Assembly: GCA_965227645.1 (NCBI GenBank)
Contig: OZ245773.1
Span: forward strand, 4,650,001-4,714,000
DNA length: 64,000 nucleotides
Direction: 5' to 3'
Source: Flavimaribacter sp024343425
Lineage (GTDB): Bacteria > Pseudomonadota > Alphaproteobacteria > Rhizobiales > Rhizobiaceae
Part shown: positions 50,850 to 59,840 of the stretch, one piece after another
How positions within the stretch are numbered: position 1 is the first letter of the stretch
Layout of the letters: the number at the start of each line of letters is the position of its first letter
The notes under the pieces: model-generated
The model's input: the letters and a program-made list of their open reading frames with translations, nothing else
Databases searched by the model: none
Told to the model about the DNA's origin: nothing
Translations under genes and position numbers: made by a program

Positions 50850-51962
50850 ATGACCGGGTTTTCGCGTTTTACGCCCCTTGTACAGTCGCTTCCGGCGACA
50901 ATTCCCTTTGTCGGTCCGGAAGCCCAGGAACGCAAATCCGGCAAAGCCTTCCGGGCGCGCATCGGCGCCAACGAGAACGGCTTCGGGCCGGCGCCTTCTG
51001 TGCAGGAGCATATCCGGAAGGCCGCCGGCGATGTCTGGAAATATGCCGATCCGGAGAATTTCGATCTGCGCGCCGCGCTGGCCGATCACCTGGGCGTGAC
51101 GCCCGACAAGGTCGTGGTCGACGGCGGAGTCGATACGTTGCTCGGCCTTGCCGTGCGGCAGGTGGTGAGCCAGGGAACGCCCGTCATCAGCTCGCTCGGC
51201 GCCTATCCGACCTTCAATTACCATGTGGCGGGATTTGGCGGACGACTGGTCACCGTTCCCTATCAGAACGATCGCGAAGACCCGGAAGCGTTGCTCGACG
51301 CGGTCAAACGCGAAAGCGCGGCAATCGTCTATCTGTCCAATCCGGACAATCCGATGGGAACGTGGCGCGACGCCGAGACGATCACGGCGTTCGCCGCCGC
51401 ACTGCCCGAAAACTGCCTGTTCGTGCTCGATGAAGCCTATGGCGAGATGGCGCCGAAGAGCGCATTGCCGCCAGCCGACGCATTCCTCGACCGGCCGAAC
51501 ATCGTCCGGATGCGCACCTTTTCCAAAGCCTACGGGCTCGCCGGCATGCGCTGCGGCTACGCCTTCGGCCACCCGGACACCATCGCCTCCTTCGACAAGG
51601 TGCGCAATCATTTCGGCATGAATATCCTGACCCAAATCGCGGCGCTCGAGGCGCTGCGCGACCAGGCCTATCTGACTACGGTTTTGAAGCGGATCGAGGC
51701 GTCCAAGGATCGGATCTCGGAGATCGCCCGCGCCAACGGGCTTGAGCCGCTGCCTTCGGCGACCAATTTCGTCGCAATCGACTGTGGCCGCGACGGGGCG
51801 TTTGCGGCGGCCGTCCTTGCAGCGCTTGTCGAGCGTGGCGTCTTCGTACGCATGCCGGGGGTCGAACCGCTCAATCGCTGCATTCGTATCAGCGCCGCGC
51901 CGGACGCCGATATCGACATTTTCGAAGAAGAACTACCGCAGGCGCTTGCCGCTGCTTCCTGA
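50850..51962 (+). CDS. HisC-like PLP aminotransferase
   Basis: A 370-residue class I/II aminotransferase resembling histidinol-phosphate aminotransferase. IGANENGFGP near residue 48, YADPEN, LSNPDNPMGTW (about 172), the Asp site DEAYGEM and the cofactor Lys in TFSKAYGLAGMRCGY (about 228) are in place. The chosen ATG 50850 follows GGGAGG. The product is somewhat longer at the N-terminus than HisC, and the gene is not in a his operon, so it may act on another amino acid. Confidence 0.85.
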   Translation: MTGFSRFTPLVQSLPATIPFVGPEAQERKSGKAFRARIGANENGFGPAPSVQEHIRKAAGDVWKYADPENFDLRAALADHLGVTPDKVVVDGGVDTLLGLAVRQVVSQGTPVISSLGAYPTFNYHVAGFGGRLVTVPYQNDREDPEALLDAVKRESAAIVYLSNPDNPMGTWRDAETITAFAAALPENCLFVLDEAYGEMAPKSALPPADAFLDRPNIVRMRTFSKAYGLAGMRCGYAFGHPDTIASFDKVRNHFGMNILTQIAALEALRDQAYLTTVLKRIEASKDRISEIARANGLEPLPSATNFVAIDCGRDGAFAAAVLAALVERGVFVRMPGVEPLNRCIRISAAPDADIDIFEEELPQALAAAS

Positions 51963-51990
51963 GAGAACAAGGCACAAGCCGGGCCGCCGA

Positions 51991-52827
51991 TTATGACGCC
52001 AGGAATTTCCTGAGCAGGTCCTGCTGATCCTGCGCCACGAAGGTCGGGGCGTGGCCGATATCAGAAAACTCGGCGAATTGCGGTTTCGGACCACGCTTCA
52101 ACATTTCCTCTGCGACCGGCTTCGCCAGCACGTCGGAGTCCGCGCCGCGGACCAGCAGGGTCTTCGCTTCGACGGCGTCATATTGCGGCCATGTATCGAA
52201 ATCGTCCGGATGCTCAATGAATTGCGCGGCGATCGCCGGGTCGTAATGGGCCGTCAACCGGCCGCTATCGGTGCGCCTGACGGATGTGTCGACAAGGCGG
52301 TTCCAGAAGGATTCCGGATTGTCGCCAAACGGCGCATAGCTCGTCCTTAGCCATTCGCCCAGTTCTCGGACCGTATCGTGTTCGGGCGGGTTGCCGACAT
52401 AGTCGGCGATGCGCTGCCGCGCCGCTTCTGGAATCTCCGGACCTATATCGTTGATGACGAGATGCGAAATGCGCCCTTTCAGCGCTTCCGCGGCCATGCG
52501 GACGCCGATCAGGCCGCCCATGGATGTGCCGACCCAGCGCAGCGCGGCGGGGCCGTAGTGATCCACGACAGCCATGACCGTGTTGCAATAAAGAGCCATC
52601 GAATAATTGTCGCCGGATGGCATCCAGCTCGAAAGGCCGCGACCGACCGTATCCGGGCAAACAACGAAATATCGGTCCGAGAGCGATTCCGCGATTTCGT
52701 CGAAATCCCGGCCCGTGCGGGCAAGGCCATGCCACATCATGACAAAGGGGCTGGACGGATTTCCCCATTCGCTGACATGCAGTTCCAGGTCCTTCGAGCG
52801 GATATAGGCGGAGGTTCTCTGCGCCAT
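51991..52827 (-). CDS. Alpha/beta hydrolase
   Basis: A 278-residue alpha/beta-hydrolase-fold protein. The oxyanion-hole HG is in MMWHGLARTG (about residue 33), the nucleophile Ser in VGTSMGGLIG (about 100), and the catalytic His in DIGHAPTF near the C-terminus. Its ATG overlaps the livM stop (ATGA), so it is the last gene of the Liv operon and may hydrolyse the imported compound. The substrate cannot be assigned from sequence. Confidence 0.85.
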   Translation of the reverse strand: MAQRTSAYIRSKDLELHVSEWGNPSSPFVMMWHGLARTGRDFDEIAESLSDRYFVVCPDTVGRGLSSWMPSGDNYSMALYCNTVMAVVDHYGPAALRWVGTSMGGLIGVRMAAEALKGRISHLVINDIGPEIPEAARQRIADYVGNPPEHDTVRELGEWLRTSYAPFGDNPESFWNRLVDTSVRRTDSGRLTAHYDPAIAAQFIEHPDDFDTWPQYDAVEAKTLLVRGADSDVLAKPVAEEMLKRGPKPQFAEFSDIGHAPTFVAQDQQDLLRKFLAS

Positions 52828-53927
52828 CAATGCGCGCCTTTCTTCATCAGCGTCCCGGCTATCCCCGCTGGAAAGAAATAGACCAGCAGAACGAACAATA
52901 TGCCGAGCCAGAGGAGCCAGCGGTCTGGCGCCAGAAGGTCCGGCAGCAAAATAATGCCGGCTGTCGCTTCCGAGGCGATTTCCATCAGGTCCTTGAGATA
53001 ATACTGCGCCAGGCTCATCAACGTAGCGCCGATGATCGCCCCGAGCATTGTCCCCATCCCGCCGATCACGACCATCAGCAGAATGTCGATCATGATGGCG
53101 AAGGACAGCGAGGTGTCGGGGCCTGTGTATTTCAGCCAGACGGCCCGCATGACGCCGGCGCAGGTGGCGATCAGCGCCGCGATGCAGAAAATCGCCGTGC
53201 GGTAGAAAACCACGCGGTAACCAAGCGCCTCGGCGCGCATCTCGTTCTCGCGAACAGCTTCGAGCACCGTGCCGAGCGGCGAAGCGACAATGCGCATCAT
53301 CACGAGATAGAGCAGCAGCGAACCGAAGAAGACGAAATAATAGAGCGCCATCTTGCCGTTGGCGCTGACGCCGAAGATCTTCAGGACCTTGCCGTTCTCG
53401 TCGGTCAGCAATTTGGTGGCGGGAGAGAACAGTTTCGGGATCTTGTAGATGATACCGTCCTCGCCGCCGGTAAAGTCAGACAACTGACTGGCAAGCACCG
53501 CCATCACGGAGGCCGCCGCGAGCGTGACCATGGCGAAGAAGATGGCTTTGACGCGCAGAGAAAGCATGCCGACGAGGGCTGCGAGCAACAGCGAAACGAC
53601 AAGGGCGATGACGCTTCCGGTAAATAGCGCAGTCCAAGTCGGCCCCATCAGCTTGAGAGCGATCGCCGCGCCATAGGCGCCAATGCCGAAGAACATCGTA
53701 TGGGCGAACGACACGATGCCGGTATAGCCGATCAGCAGGTCGTAGCTCGCCACCAACACGATGAAGACACAGATGCGCGAGGCCACTTCCTGGCTTCTGA
53801 CATCCGGAAACAGGAACGGGGCCAGGAAAAGGCAGACACCGATCAGAGCAACGATGGCATAGACGATAAAGCGGCCTGTTCTGCCGATTGCCTGACGGCC
53901 GGTCGCAGCAAGTGTCGCGTCGGTCAT
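52827..53927 (-). CDS. livM: Liv-type ABC permease LivM
   Basis: A 366-residue permease of the branched-chain amino acid class, with about ten helices. The family segments GYTGIVSFAHTMFFGIGAYGAA (about residues 68-89) and AVRENEMRAEALGYRV (ATPase contact, about 225-240) are clear. It carries a periplasmic insert of about 40 residues (DGIIYKIPKLFSPATKLLTDENGKV). It lies ten bases after livH and overlaps the hydrolase gene. Confidence 0.9.
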   Translation of the reverse strand: MTDATLAATGRQAIGRTGRFIVYAIVALIGVCLFLAPFLFPDVRSQEVASRICVFIVLVASYDLLIGYTGIVSFAHTMFFGIGAYGAAIALKLMGPTWTALFTGSVIALVVSLLLAALVGMLSLRVKAIFFAMVTLAAASVMAVLASQLSDFTGGEDGIIYKIPKLFSPATKLLTDENGKVLKIFGVSANGKMALYYFVFFGSLLLYLVMMRIVASPLGTVLEAVRENEMRAEALGYRVVFYRTAIFCIAALIATCAGVMRAVWLKYTGPDTSLSFAIMIDILLMVVIGGMGTMLGAIIGATLMSLAQYYLKDLMEIASEATAGIILLPDLLAPDRWLLWLGILFVLLVYFFPAGIAGTLMKKGAH

Positions 53928-53937
53928 ATCAGTCCCC

Positions 53938-54930
53938 TCATTGCACCGCCGGCCGCAGGCCGTAAGGCCGCCAAAGAAGGATCGCCATCATCAGCAGCAT
54001 GTTCGAGGCAAGCGACATCTTCGGCGCGAGAAAGGCGACGTAGTTGCCCATCAGCCCGACCATCAGCGCGCCGAGCAGCGAACCTTCTATGGAGCCGAGC
54101 CCGCCAATAATGATCACAATAAAGACGATGATCATCATCTCGGAGCCGATCGCCGGCGTGATGAGCGTCTGGTATCCCGCCCACATGGCGCCGCCGATAG
54201 CGGCCAGCGCAGAGCCCGCCATGAAGACGCCGATAAACAGTCGGTCGATTCGAAATCCCAGCGCTTCGACCATCTCGCGATTCTCGACGCCGGCGCGCAC
54301 GAGAAGGCCGATCCGGGTCCGGTTCAGGACAAAATACAACGCCACATAGGCGGCGAGCCCAAGCGCAAAGGCGAAGATCCGGTAGGTCTCGATCGAGACG
54401 TCGCCGATGATCAGAGATCCGGCCAGGAAGTGCGGCCGCGCAACGGAAATCGGCGAGCCGCCCCAGATGGTGAGAATGATCTGTTCGGCCACGATCAGCG
54501 CGCCCATGGTGATCAGGATCTGGCGCAGGTGGTCGCGATAGACCGGCTTGATGATGACCTGTTCGAAGAACCATCCCGCGAGCAGCCCGAAGAGCGCGGC
54601 GGCGATGATCGCCGCAAGCAGGGCAAGCACATTCAGAAAGACGCTGTCGGCGGCGACCCAGGCGCCGAGCCCTGCAAGCACCGATGCGGCGACGAAGGCG
54701 CCGAAGGACACGAAGGCCGAATGACCGAAGTTGAGCACGTCCATGAGCCCGAAGACGAGGCTGAGACCCGAGGCCATGAGAAAGATCATCATGCCCATGG
54801 CGAGACCGGCGACCGTCAGTGTGATCCAGGTCGACGGCGAACCGATCAGCACCAGTGCGATCACGGCGATCAGAACAGGGAGCATATTGACCCCGCCGAA
54901 CCTCTCGAATGTTGCTCCAAGGGATTTCAA
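53938..54930 (-). CDS. livH: Liv-type ABC permease LivH
   Basis: A 330-residue partner permease. The start MKSLGATFERFGGVNMLPVLIAVIALVLIGSP is followed by the LivH motif GLMDVLNFGHSAFVSFGAFVAA (about residues 63-84) and the ATPase-contact stretch AGVENREMVEALGFRIDRLF (about 215-234). With livM it forms the channel. It lies between livF and livM with gaps of about ten bases. Confidence 0.9.
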   Translation of the reverse strand: MKSLGATFERFGGVNMLPVLIAVIALVLIGSPSTWITLTVAGLAMGMMIFLMASGLSLVFGLMDVLNFGHSAFVSFGAFVAASVLAGLGAWVAADSVFLNVLALLAAIIAAALFGLLAGWFFEQVIIKPVYRDHLRQILITMGALIVAEQIILTIWGGSPISVARPHFLAGSLIIGDVSIETYRIFAFALGLAAYVALYFVLNRTRIGLLVRAGVENREMVEALGFRIDRLFIGVFMAGSALAAIGGAMWAGYQTLITPAIGSEMMIIVFIVIIIGGLGSIEGSLLGALMVGLMGNYVAFLAPKMSLASNMLLMMAILLWRPYGLRPAVQ

Positions 54931-54939
54931 GACCGCCTC

Positions 54940-55662
54940 CTACTGATGCGCATCGAGCGACAGGCTCAGCAGACGCGTCTGCAGGTCCTGATCCTCGACC
55001 AGCGCCGCCATTGAACCGGTGTGGACGATATGGCCGTCATCGATGACGGCGACCGTCTGTCCCAGCGATTTGGCGAAAAGAAAATTCTGCTCGACCAGCA
55101 AGATGGTCGTTTCCTGCGCGACTTCCCGGAAAGCAGATATCATGTTGTGGATGATGGCTGGCGCCAGACCCTTGGTCGGCTCGTCGATCAGGATCAGGTC
55201 GCGCTTCTCGATGATGGCTCGCGCGATCGCCAGCATCTGCTTCTGACCACCAGAGAGCGACCAGGCCGATTTGGTCCAGAAGGTCTCCAGAGCCGGAAAC
55301 AGCGTGTATATCCATTTCAGCCGCTCCGGATCGAACTGGCCGTCGGTCGAGGCGAGCCGCATGTTTTCCTCAACAGTCAGACCGCCGAAGATACCCATGT
55401 TTTCCGGCACAAAGGCAATGCCGTGACGGGCGATGTCCGACGTATGCAAACCGGTGATCGCCTTGCCTCGAAAGGTGATGGCGCCCTGGCGTGCCTGCCA
55501 AAGGCCCATGATCGTTCGCAGCGTCGTCGTCTTGCCCGCGCCGTTGCGGCCGAGCAGCACATGGACGCCGCCTTCGGGAATTTCCATCGAGACGCCATGG
55601 AGCACATGATATTGCGCGATGTCGGTATAGACGTCGTCAAGCTTGAGGATCGGCCCGCTCAC
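54940..55662 (-). CDS. livF: Liv-type ABC ATPase LivF
   Basis: A 240-residue ATPase with Walker A GRNGAGKTT (about residues 38-46), signature LSGGQKQ and Walker B LILIDEPTKG, and the typical LivF end VIDDGHIVHTGSMAALVED. Its ATG overlaps the livG stop by four bases, which fits equal production of the two ATPases. It energises import by LivHM. Confidence 0.93.
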   Translation of the reverse strand: MSGPILKLDDVYTDIAQYHVLHGVSMEIPEGGVHVLLGRNGAGKTTTLRTIMGLWQARQGAITFRGKAITGLHTSDIARHGIAFVPENMGIFGGLTVEENMRLASTDGQFDPERLKWIYTLFPALETFWTKSAWSLSGGQKQMLAIARAIIEKRDLILIDEPTKGLAPAIIHNMISAFREVAQETTILLVEQNFLFAKSLGQTVAVIDDGHIVHTGSMAALVEDQDLQTRLLSLSLDAHQ

Positions 55663-56426
55663 GCCGCGTCCTCCGCCGGAATGCCGAGATAGATCTCGCG
55701 CACGATCGGCAGCGCGATCACCTCGTCGGGAAGACCGTCGGCGACGAGCTCGCCATTGTGCAGCACGATGATGCGGTCGGCGAGCGAGCGCACGACGTCC
55801 ATCTTGTGCTCGACCAGAAGAACGGTCTTCGACGCATCCTTCTTGATCTCTTCGATCAATTCGAGGATGACCGGCGCTTCGTCCACAGACATGCCCGCCG
55901 TCGGCTCGTCGAACATGAAGACGTCGGGTTTCAGCGCCAGAAGAAGCGCGATCTCGAGCTTGCGCTGATCGCCATGCGGCAGTGCGGTGACCGGCAGATG
56001 CGCAACGCGATCGAGCCGCGTCGCCTCGAGATAGGCGTGGGCTTCGTCCCGCAATTTCTTAAACGAGCGCGCCGTGCGGAAGATGACGGGTCCGAGACCG
56101 TGCTGGGCCTGGACTGCGAGACGGACATTTTCAAGCACGGAGAGCTGCGGAAACAGATTGGTGAGCTGGAAGGCGCGGCCGACGCCGGCTTTCGCGCGAG
56201 CGGACGGACTGAAGCCCGTAATCTCGGTTTCACCCTTGAAGATATGGCCCGAACTCGGCCAAAGCTGCCCGGAAATGAGATTGAAATAGGTCGTCTTTCC
56301 AGCCCCGTTCGGGCCGACGATCACCGTCAGTTCGCCAGGGTGGAAGGACGCGCTGACAGCGTTGACGGCGGTATGGCCGCCGAATTGCCGGGTCAGCTTG
56401 TCAGTACGCAGTGATGCGGACGACAT
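55659..56426 (-). CDS. livG: Liv-type ABC ATPase LivG
   Basis: A 255-residue ATPase with Walker A GPNGAGKTT (about residues 38-46), the LivG-specific GVGRAFQLTNLFPQLSVLENV, a diverged signature region (LPHGDQRKLEIA instead of LSYGxQR) and Walker B VFMFDEPTAGM. It begins just downstream of the strong terminator that follows the binding-protein gene, so its level depends on readthrough or on its own promoter. Confidence 0.93.
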   Translation of the reverse strand: MSSASLRTDKLTRQFGGHTAVNAVSASFHPGELTVIVGPNGAGKTTYFNLISGQLWPSSGHIFKGETEITGFSPSARAKAGVGRAFQLTNLFPQLSVLENVRLAVQAQHGLGPVIFRTARSFKKLRDEAHAYLEATRLDRVAHLPVTALPHGDQRKLEIALLLALKPDVFMFDEPTAGMSVDEAPVILELIEEIKKDASKTVLLVEHKMDVVRSLADRIIVLHNGELVADGLPDEVIALPIVREIYLGIPAEDAA

Positions 56427-56479
56427 GGGATCGGTTTCTCTTTGTCTGCAGAATTATTCGACGACAGTCCGCGACCTCG

Positions 56480-56518
56480 AAAAAAGGCCCGTCGCGCGGC
56501 CGAAGCCGCAACGACGGG
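56480..56518 (-). terminator. UUCG-capped terminator between binding protein and livG
   Basis: On the minus strand CCCGTCG pairs with CGACGGG, an inner GCGGC pairs with GCCGC, and the loop is TTCG, an extra-stable tetraloop. The stem is followed by CCTTTTTT. It lies 16 bases after the binding-protein stop and 54 bases before the livG start. It should make the binding protein more abundant than the membrane parts. Confidence 0.9.
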
Positions 56519-56533
56519 TGAGGCGCGAGACGT

Positions 56534-57739
56534 TTATTCCTGGTTGTTGCGTCCGATCGGGATGTCCATTTCCTCGGGCTTGATTTCACGCACAAGCTCG
56601 GGAATGGCCCATTCGACATCGTCGTCCACCTTGATCTTGAAGTGGTACATGGACTGCAGGGCCTGATGGTCCTCGGGACGGAACATCATTTCGCCCTTCG
56701 GCGTGTCCCACTTCATGCCTTCCATGGCGGCAATCAGGTTCTCGGTCGTCCAGTCGTCGGTGCTTTCGAGCGCCTTGGCGACCGCCAGAGCCGCAGCCAT
56801 GCCGCCGGCCGTGAAGAAGTCCGGGGGCGAACCGAAGCGCTTCTCATGCTCCTCGACAAGCCAGTCGTTGATCGGATTGTTCGGGCTTTCATAGTAGTAG
56901 TAGACGGCGCCTTCCATGCCGGGCACGCGCTTGTAGGTCGGCAGCACTGGCAGAATGTGCCCGCCGGTCGAGATTTCAATGCCGTAGCGCTCCGGCTCCA
57001 TGGCCTTGATCTTGCCCATCGGATCGCCGCCGCCGGCGACGTAGATCAGAATGACCTTGCGGCCTTCCTTGTCCTTCAGCGCGTTGAACATGCGTTCCGC
57101 CGCAGCCGTGAAATCGGTGGTCTTCAGCGGCACGTATTCCTCGGTCACGACCGTGGCGCCCGAACCTTCCAGCGCCTTTTTGAACGCTTCAATGCCGTCC
57201 TTGCCGAAAGCATAGTCCTCGGCGAGCGTCGCCACATACAGATTTTCGTCGGGTTTCAGAGCAAGCGCCTGGGCCTGCATGTCCATAGACGAATTGCGGG
57301 ACGTCTTGAAGACGTACCGATTGGAATCGGGACCTGTCAGCGAGTCGGCCACGGCTGGCTCGACGATCAGGATACGCTCGTATTCCTCGGCGATCGGCAG
57401 CATGCCCTTGGTCACGCCAGATGAGGTGCCGCCAACGGCGATCAGCACATCGTCGTCGCCATAGGCTTCGGCCAGCACCGCGCGTGCGACGTCAGGCTTG
57501 AACTGGGTGTCCTTCTCGATGATCTCGATATCGTGACCCTTGATCTTCATGGTCCCGTCGGTCGCATATTCCAGACCCATCATGAAGCCGGTCTGGGCCT
57601 GCTTCGAAAAGGCCTCGAAGGTCGAGCCCGAAAGACCATGCACAAGGGCGATCTTGACCGGATCTTCCTGGGCGTGAACGGAAAGACCCGCCACGGCCAT
57701 GGCGGACGCCATGGCGAGCGTCGATATCAGTTTCTTCAT
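56534..57739 (-). CDS. Liv-type periplasmic binding protein
   Basis: A 401-residue exported binding protein of the family that includes leucine- and amide-binding proteins. The signal peptide is MKKLISTLAMASAMAVAGLSVHAQ. The mature part begins EDPVKIALVHGLSGSTFEAFSKQ, with the two-lobed fold continuing to RPEDHQALQSMYHFKI. Start ATG 57739 has GGAGAA upstream; a longer in-frame start has no support. It is the first gene of the Liv operon. The nearby hydantoinase genes suggest an amide or cyclic-amide ligand. Confidence 0.88.
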   Translation of the reverse strand: MKKLISTLAMASAMAVAGLSVHAQEDPVKIALVHGLSGSTFEAFSKQAQTGFMMGLEYATDGTMKIKGHDIEIIEKDTQFKPDVARAVLAEAYGDDDVLIAVGGTSSGVTKGMLPIAEEYERILIVEPAVADSLTGPDSNRYVFKTSRNSSMDMQAQALALKPDENLYVATLAEDYAFGKDGIEAFKKALEGSGATVVTEEYVPLKTTDFTAAAERMFNALKDKEGRKVILIYVAGGGDPMGKIKAMEPERYGIEISTGGHILPVLPTYKRVPGMEGAVYYYYESPNNPINDWLVEEHEKRFGSPPDFFTAGGMAAALAVAKALESTDDWTTENLIAAMEGMKWDTPKGEMMFRPEDHQALQSMYHFKIKVDDDVEWAIPELVREIKPEEMDIPIGRNNQE

Positions 57740-57832
57740 ATTCTCCTCCAACTCCGCCTGCATACGGCAGAGGCATTCCGGATAACGTATTGACCGAAAA
57801 GATCAAATTGAGGTCTCCTCCCGGCCGTCAAT

Positions 57833-57848
57833 GCGGGTATTATCCCGC
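57833..57848. promoter_or_regulatory. Candidate operator in divergent region
   Basis: GCGGG-TATTAT-CCCGC is an inverted repeat with 5-bp arms in the 146-base gap between the binding-protein gene and the PAS-LuxR gene. Its position 38 bases before the regulator start makes it a candidate regulator site. It may also be a leader hairpin. Confidence 0.3.
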
Positions 57849-57885
57849 GCTTGGAGCCATCGGGGCAAGATGGTAGAAATACGCT

Positions 57886-58455
57886 ATGGAGATGACGGAC
57901 GCCCTCGATCACGAGATGCTGAGCACGGCCTTCGAGGAGGCGCCGGTCGGAATTGTCATGACCCGGCACCGTGTCATCCGCTACTACAACAAGGCTTTTG
58001 CGCACATGTTCGGCTACGAGGGCGACGAATTGCGCGACCGGTCGTTCGCCATTCTCTATCCATCGCTCGACGAGTTCGTGAAGATCGGCAATGTCGGCGT
58101 CCAGCCCCTGCGCGACACAGGGCGCTACAGCGATGAGCGGATCATGGCGCGCCGCGACGGCACGCTGTTCTGGTGCCGCGTGCGGGGCAATTCGCTGACG
58201 CGAAACGAGCCGCTGGCCCACGCTGTATGGAGCATGGCCGACCTTTCCCACGAACGGCCCGTCATCAAGATGACCATGCGCGAGAGGCAGATCGTCATGC
58301 ATCTGGGCGAGGGCCGCACCAGCAAGAATATTGCGCGCATTCTCGAGATTTCACCGCGGACGGTCGAGGCCTACCGCGCAAGACTTTTAAAGAAGTTCGA
58401 TGTAAGCAACGTCGCCGAATTGCTGTCGCATGTCGGCGGCATGCCGGGAGCCTGA
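57886..58455 (+). CDS. PAS-LuxR transcriptional regulator
   Basis: A 189-residue regulator. Residues 15-125 form a PAS domain (STAFEEAPVGIVMTRHRVIRYYNKAFAHMFGY), and residues 130-180 a LuxR/GerE helix-turn-helix (MTMRERQIVMHLGEGRTSKNIARILEISPRTVEAYRARLLKKF). No receiver domain or kinase partner is visible, so the PAS domain probably senses the signal directly. It is divergent from the Liv binding-protein gene and is the obvious candidate regulator of that operon. A second ATG six bases downstream is an alternative start. Confidence 0.87.
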   Translation: MEMTDALDHEMLSTAFEEAPVGIVMTRHRVIRYYNKAFAHMFGYEGDELRDRSFAILYPSLDEFVKIGNVGVQPLRDTGRYSDERIMARRDGTLFWCRVRGNSLTRNEPLAHAVWSMADLSHERPVIKMTMRERQIVMHLGEGRTSKNIARILEISPRTVEAYRARLLKKFDVSNVAELLSHVGGMPGA

Positions 58456-58504
58456 CGGCCGCGGATCCCGGAGATCCGGCGGCCGATATTTGCAAGGGCG
58501 ATCA

Positions 58505-59824
58505 ATGAACAGACGCGTTGTCCAGCTCGACGCCCTGATGGCGGAGGCCGAAAAGCAGGCCGAACACACAGTCGGCATCGTCCGCATGGTGGTGTCGCTG
58601 GCCCTCGCCGTCGTCTTCGTTTTCGCCGTCATGACAGTGGCGCCGCGTGAAGAAACAGTGCTGGAGCGACAGCTCTTCACGGCTGCGGCCACCATGCTCG
58701 GCTATTTCCTGCTGGGCCTTGCTTCCGTCGTCATCGTCAGAACCGGACACTACCGGCCCTGGATGGCCTGGGCCGCGGCTACCGGAGACGGCGTCTTTAT
58801 CGTCGTCAGCGTCTGGCTCGGCCTGGTCAACACCGCTCTGCCCGCCAATTACATGCTGCTCATTCCCTCCATGTGGCTGGTGCCGGTGGCGATTTCATTC
58901 GGCGCGCTGCGTTTCAATCCGGCCCTTCAGGCCTATCTCATGGCGTTGCTTGTCGCAGGTTTCGTGCTCATCGCCTTTGTCGATGTCTGGGACTACGAAC
59001 TCGCCGGACCGCCCCCGGAATCGGCAAACATCTTCCTGGCCCTGCCGCCAAACGCCATGCGGCTTGCGATGATGTGCCTTGCGGGTGTTGTTCTGGTGAT
59101 CGCCGGCATACGGTCGCGCGCTCTGATGGCGCGCGCCATCACCGAGACGTGGCGCGGCGCAAATCTGACGCGCTATCTTCCAGGCGAAGTCGCGGACAGA
59201 CTAGCGGAAACCGGTCTTGACGCCCTGCGGCGCGGCAAGCGGCAGGACGTTGGGATCCTGTTCACCGACATCAGGGGCTTCACCCCGCTTTCCGAGGCGA
59301 TGACGCCGGAAGAGATCAGCGCGTTCCTGACGGAATTCAGGCATCGGGTCTCCGCCGCTGTCGCCGATTGCGGCGGCGTCATCGACAAGTTCATCGGCGA
59401 CGCCGTTCTCGTTGTCTTCGGTATTCGCGACCCTTCCGACCGCGACGCGGCGGCGGCGATCCGGTGCGCCGACCTACTTGTCAAAGAAATGGAAGAGTGG
59501 AGCGAGGAACGGGAACGGTCGGGCGATCCTGCTGTCAGGATCGGCGTCGGCCTCCATCGCGGCGAGGCGTTTCTCGGCGCGATCGGGGATGAAACACGGC
59601 TGGAATACACGGTGCTCGGCGATACGGTGAATGTCGCGGCGCGGCTGGAGGAACTTACCAAAGAGACGGAGTGGCTGATCCTTGCCTCGAAGCAGCTACT
59701 GGATCAGGCAGGCGTTGATCTCGCGGCATGGAACGCGATCGATACGACGTCCCTGCGCGGCAGACACGAACAGATCGAAATATTTGGCTCGAAGAACCCG
59801 GACACGACGCCACGCGCGTCATGA
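58505..59824 (+). CDS. Membrane adenylate/guanylate cyclase
   Basis: A 439-residue class III nucleotidyl cyclase. The first 210 residues contain about six hydrophobic helices. The cyclase domain follows with VGILFTDIRGFTPLSE (metal-binding Asp, about residue 254), IDKFIGDAVLVVFG (second metal Asp, about 302) and the transition-state segment TVLGDTVNVAARLEEL (about 373-388). It makes cAMP (or cGMP) from NTP at the inner membrane. It follows the PAS-LuxR gene by 49 bases on the same strand and converges on hyuB. Confidence 0.88.
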   Translation: MNRRVVQLDALMAEAEKQAEHTVGIVRMVVSLALAVVFVFAVMTVAPREETVLERQLFTAAATMLGYFLLGLASVVIVRTGHYRPWMAWAAATGDGVFIVVSVWLGLVNTALPANYMLLIPSMWLVPVAISFGALRFNPALQAYLMALLVAGFVLIAFVDVWDYELAGPPPESANIFLALPPNAMRLAMMCLAGVVLVIAGIRSRALMARAITETWRGANLTRYLPGEVADRLAETGLDALRRGKRQDVGILFTDIRGFTPLSEAMTPEEISAFLTEFRHRVSAAVADCGGVIDKFIGDAVLVVFGIRDPSDRDAAAAIRCADLLVKEMEEWSEERERSGDPAVRIGVGLHRGEAFLGAIGDETRLEYTVLGDTVNVAARLEELTKETEWLILASKQLLDQAGVDLAAWNAIDTTSLRGRHEQIEIFGSKNPDTTPRAS

Positions 59825-59840
59825 CGGAACGAAAGACGCG

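Noticed and set aside
53941..55014. A 357-codon plus-strand frame opposite livH
   Set aside because: Its composition is rich in Asp, His, Gln and Arg, typical of an antisense shadow; livH is well supported.
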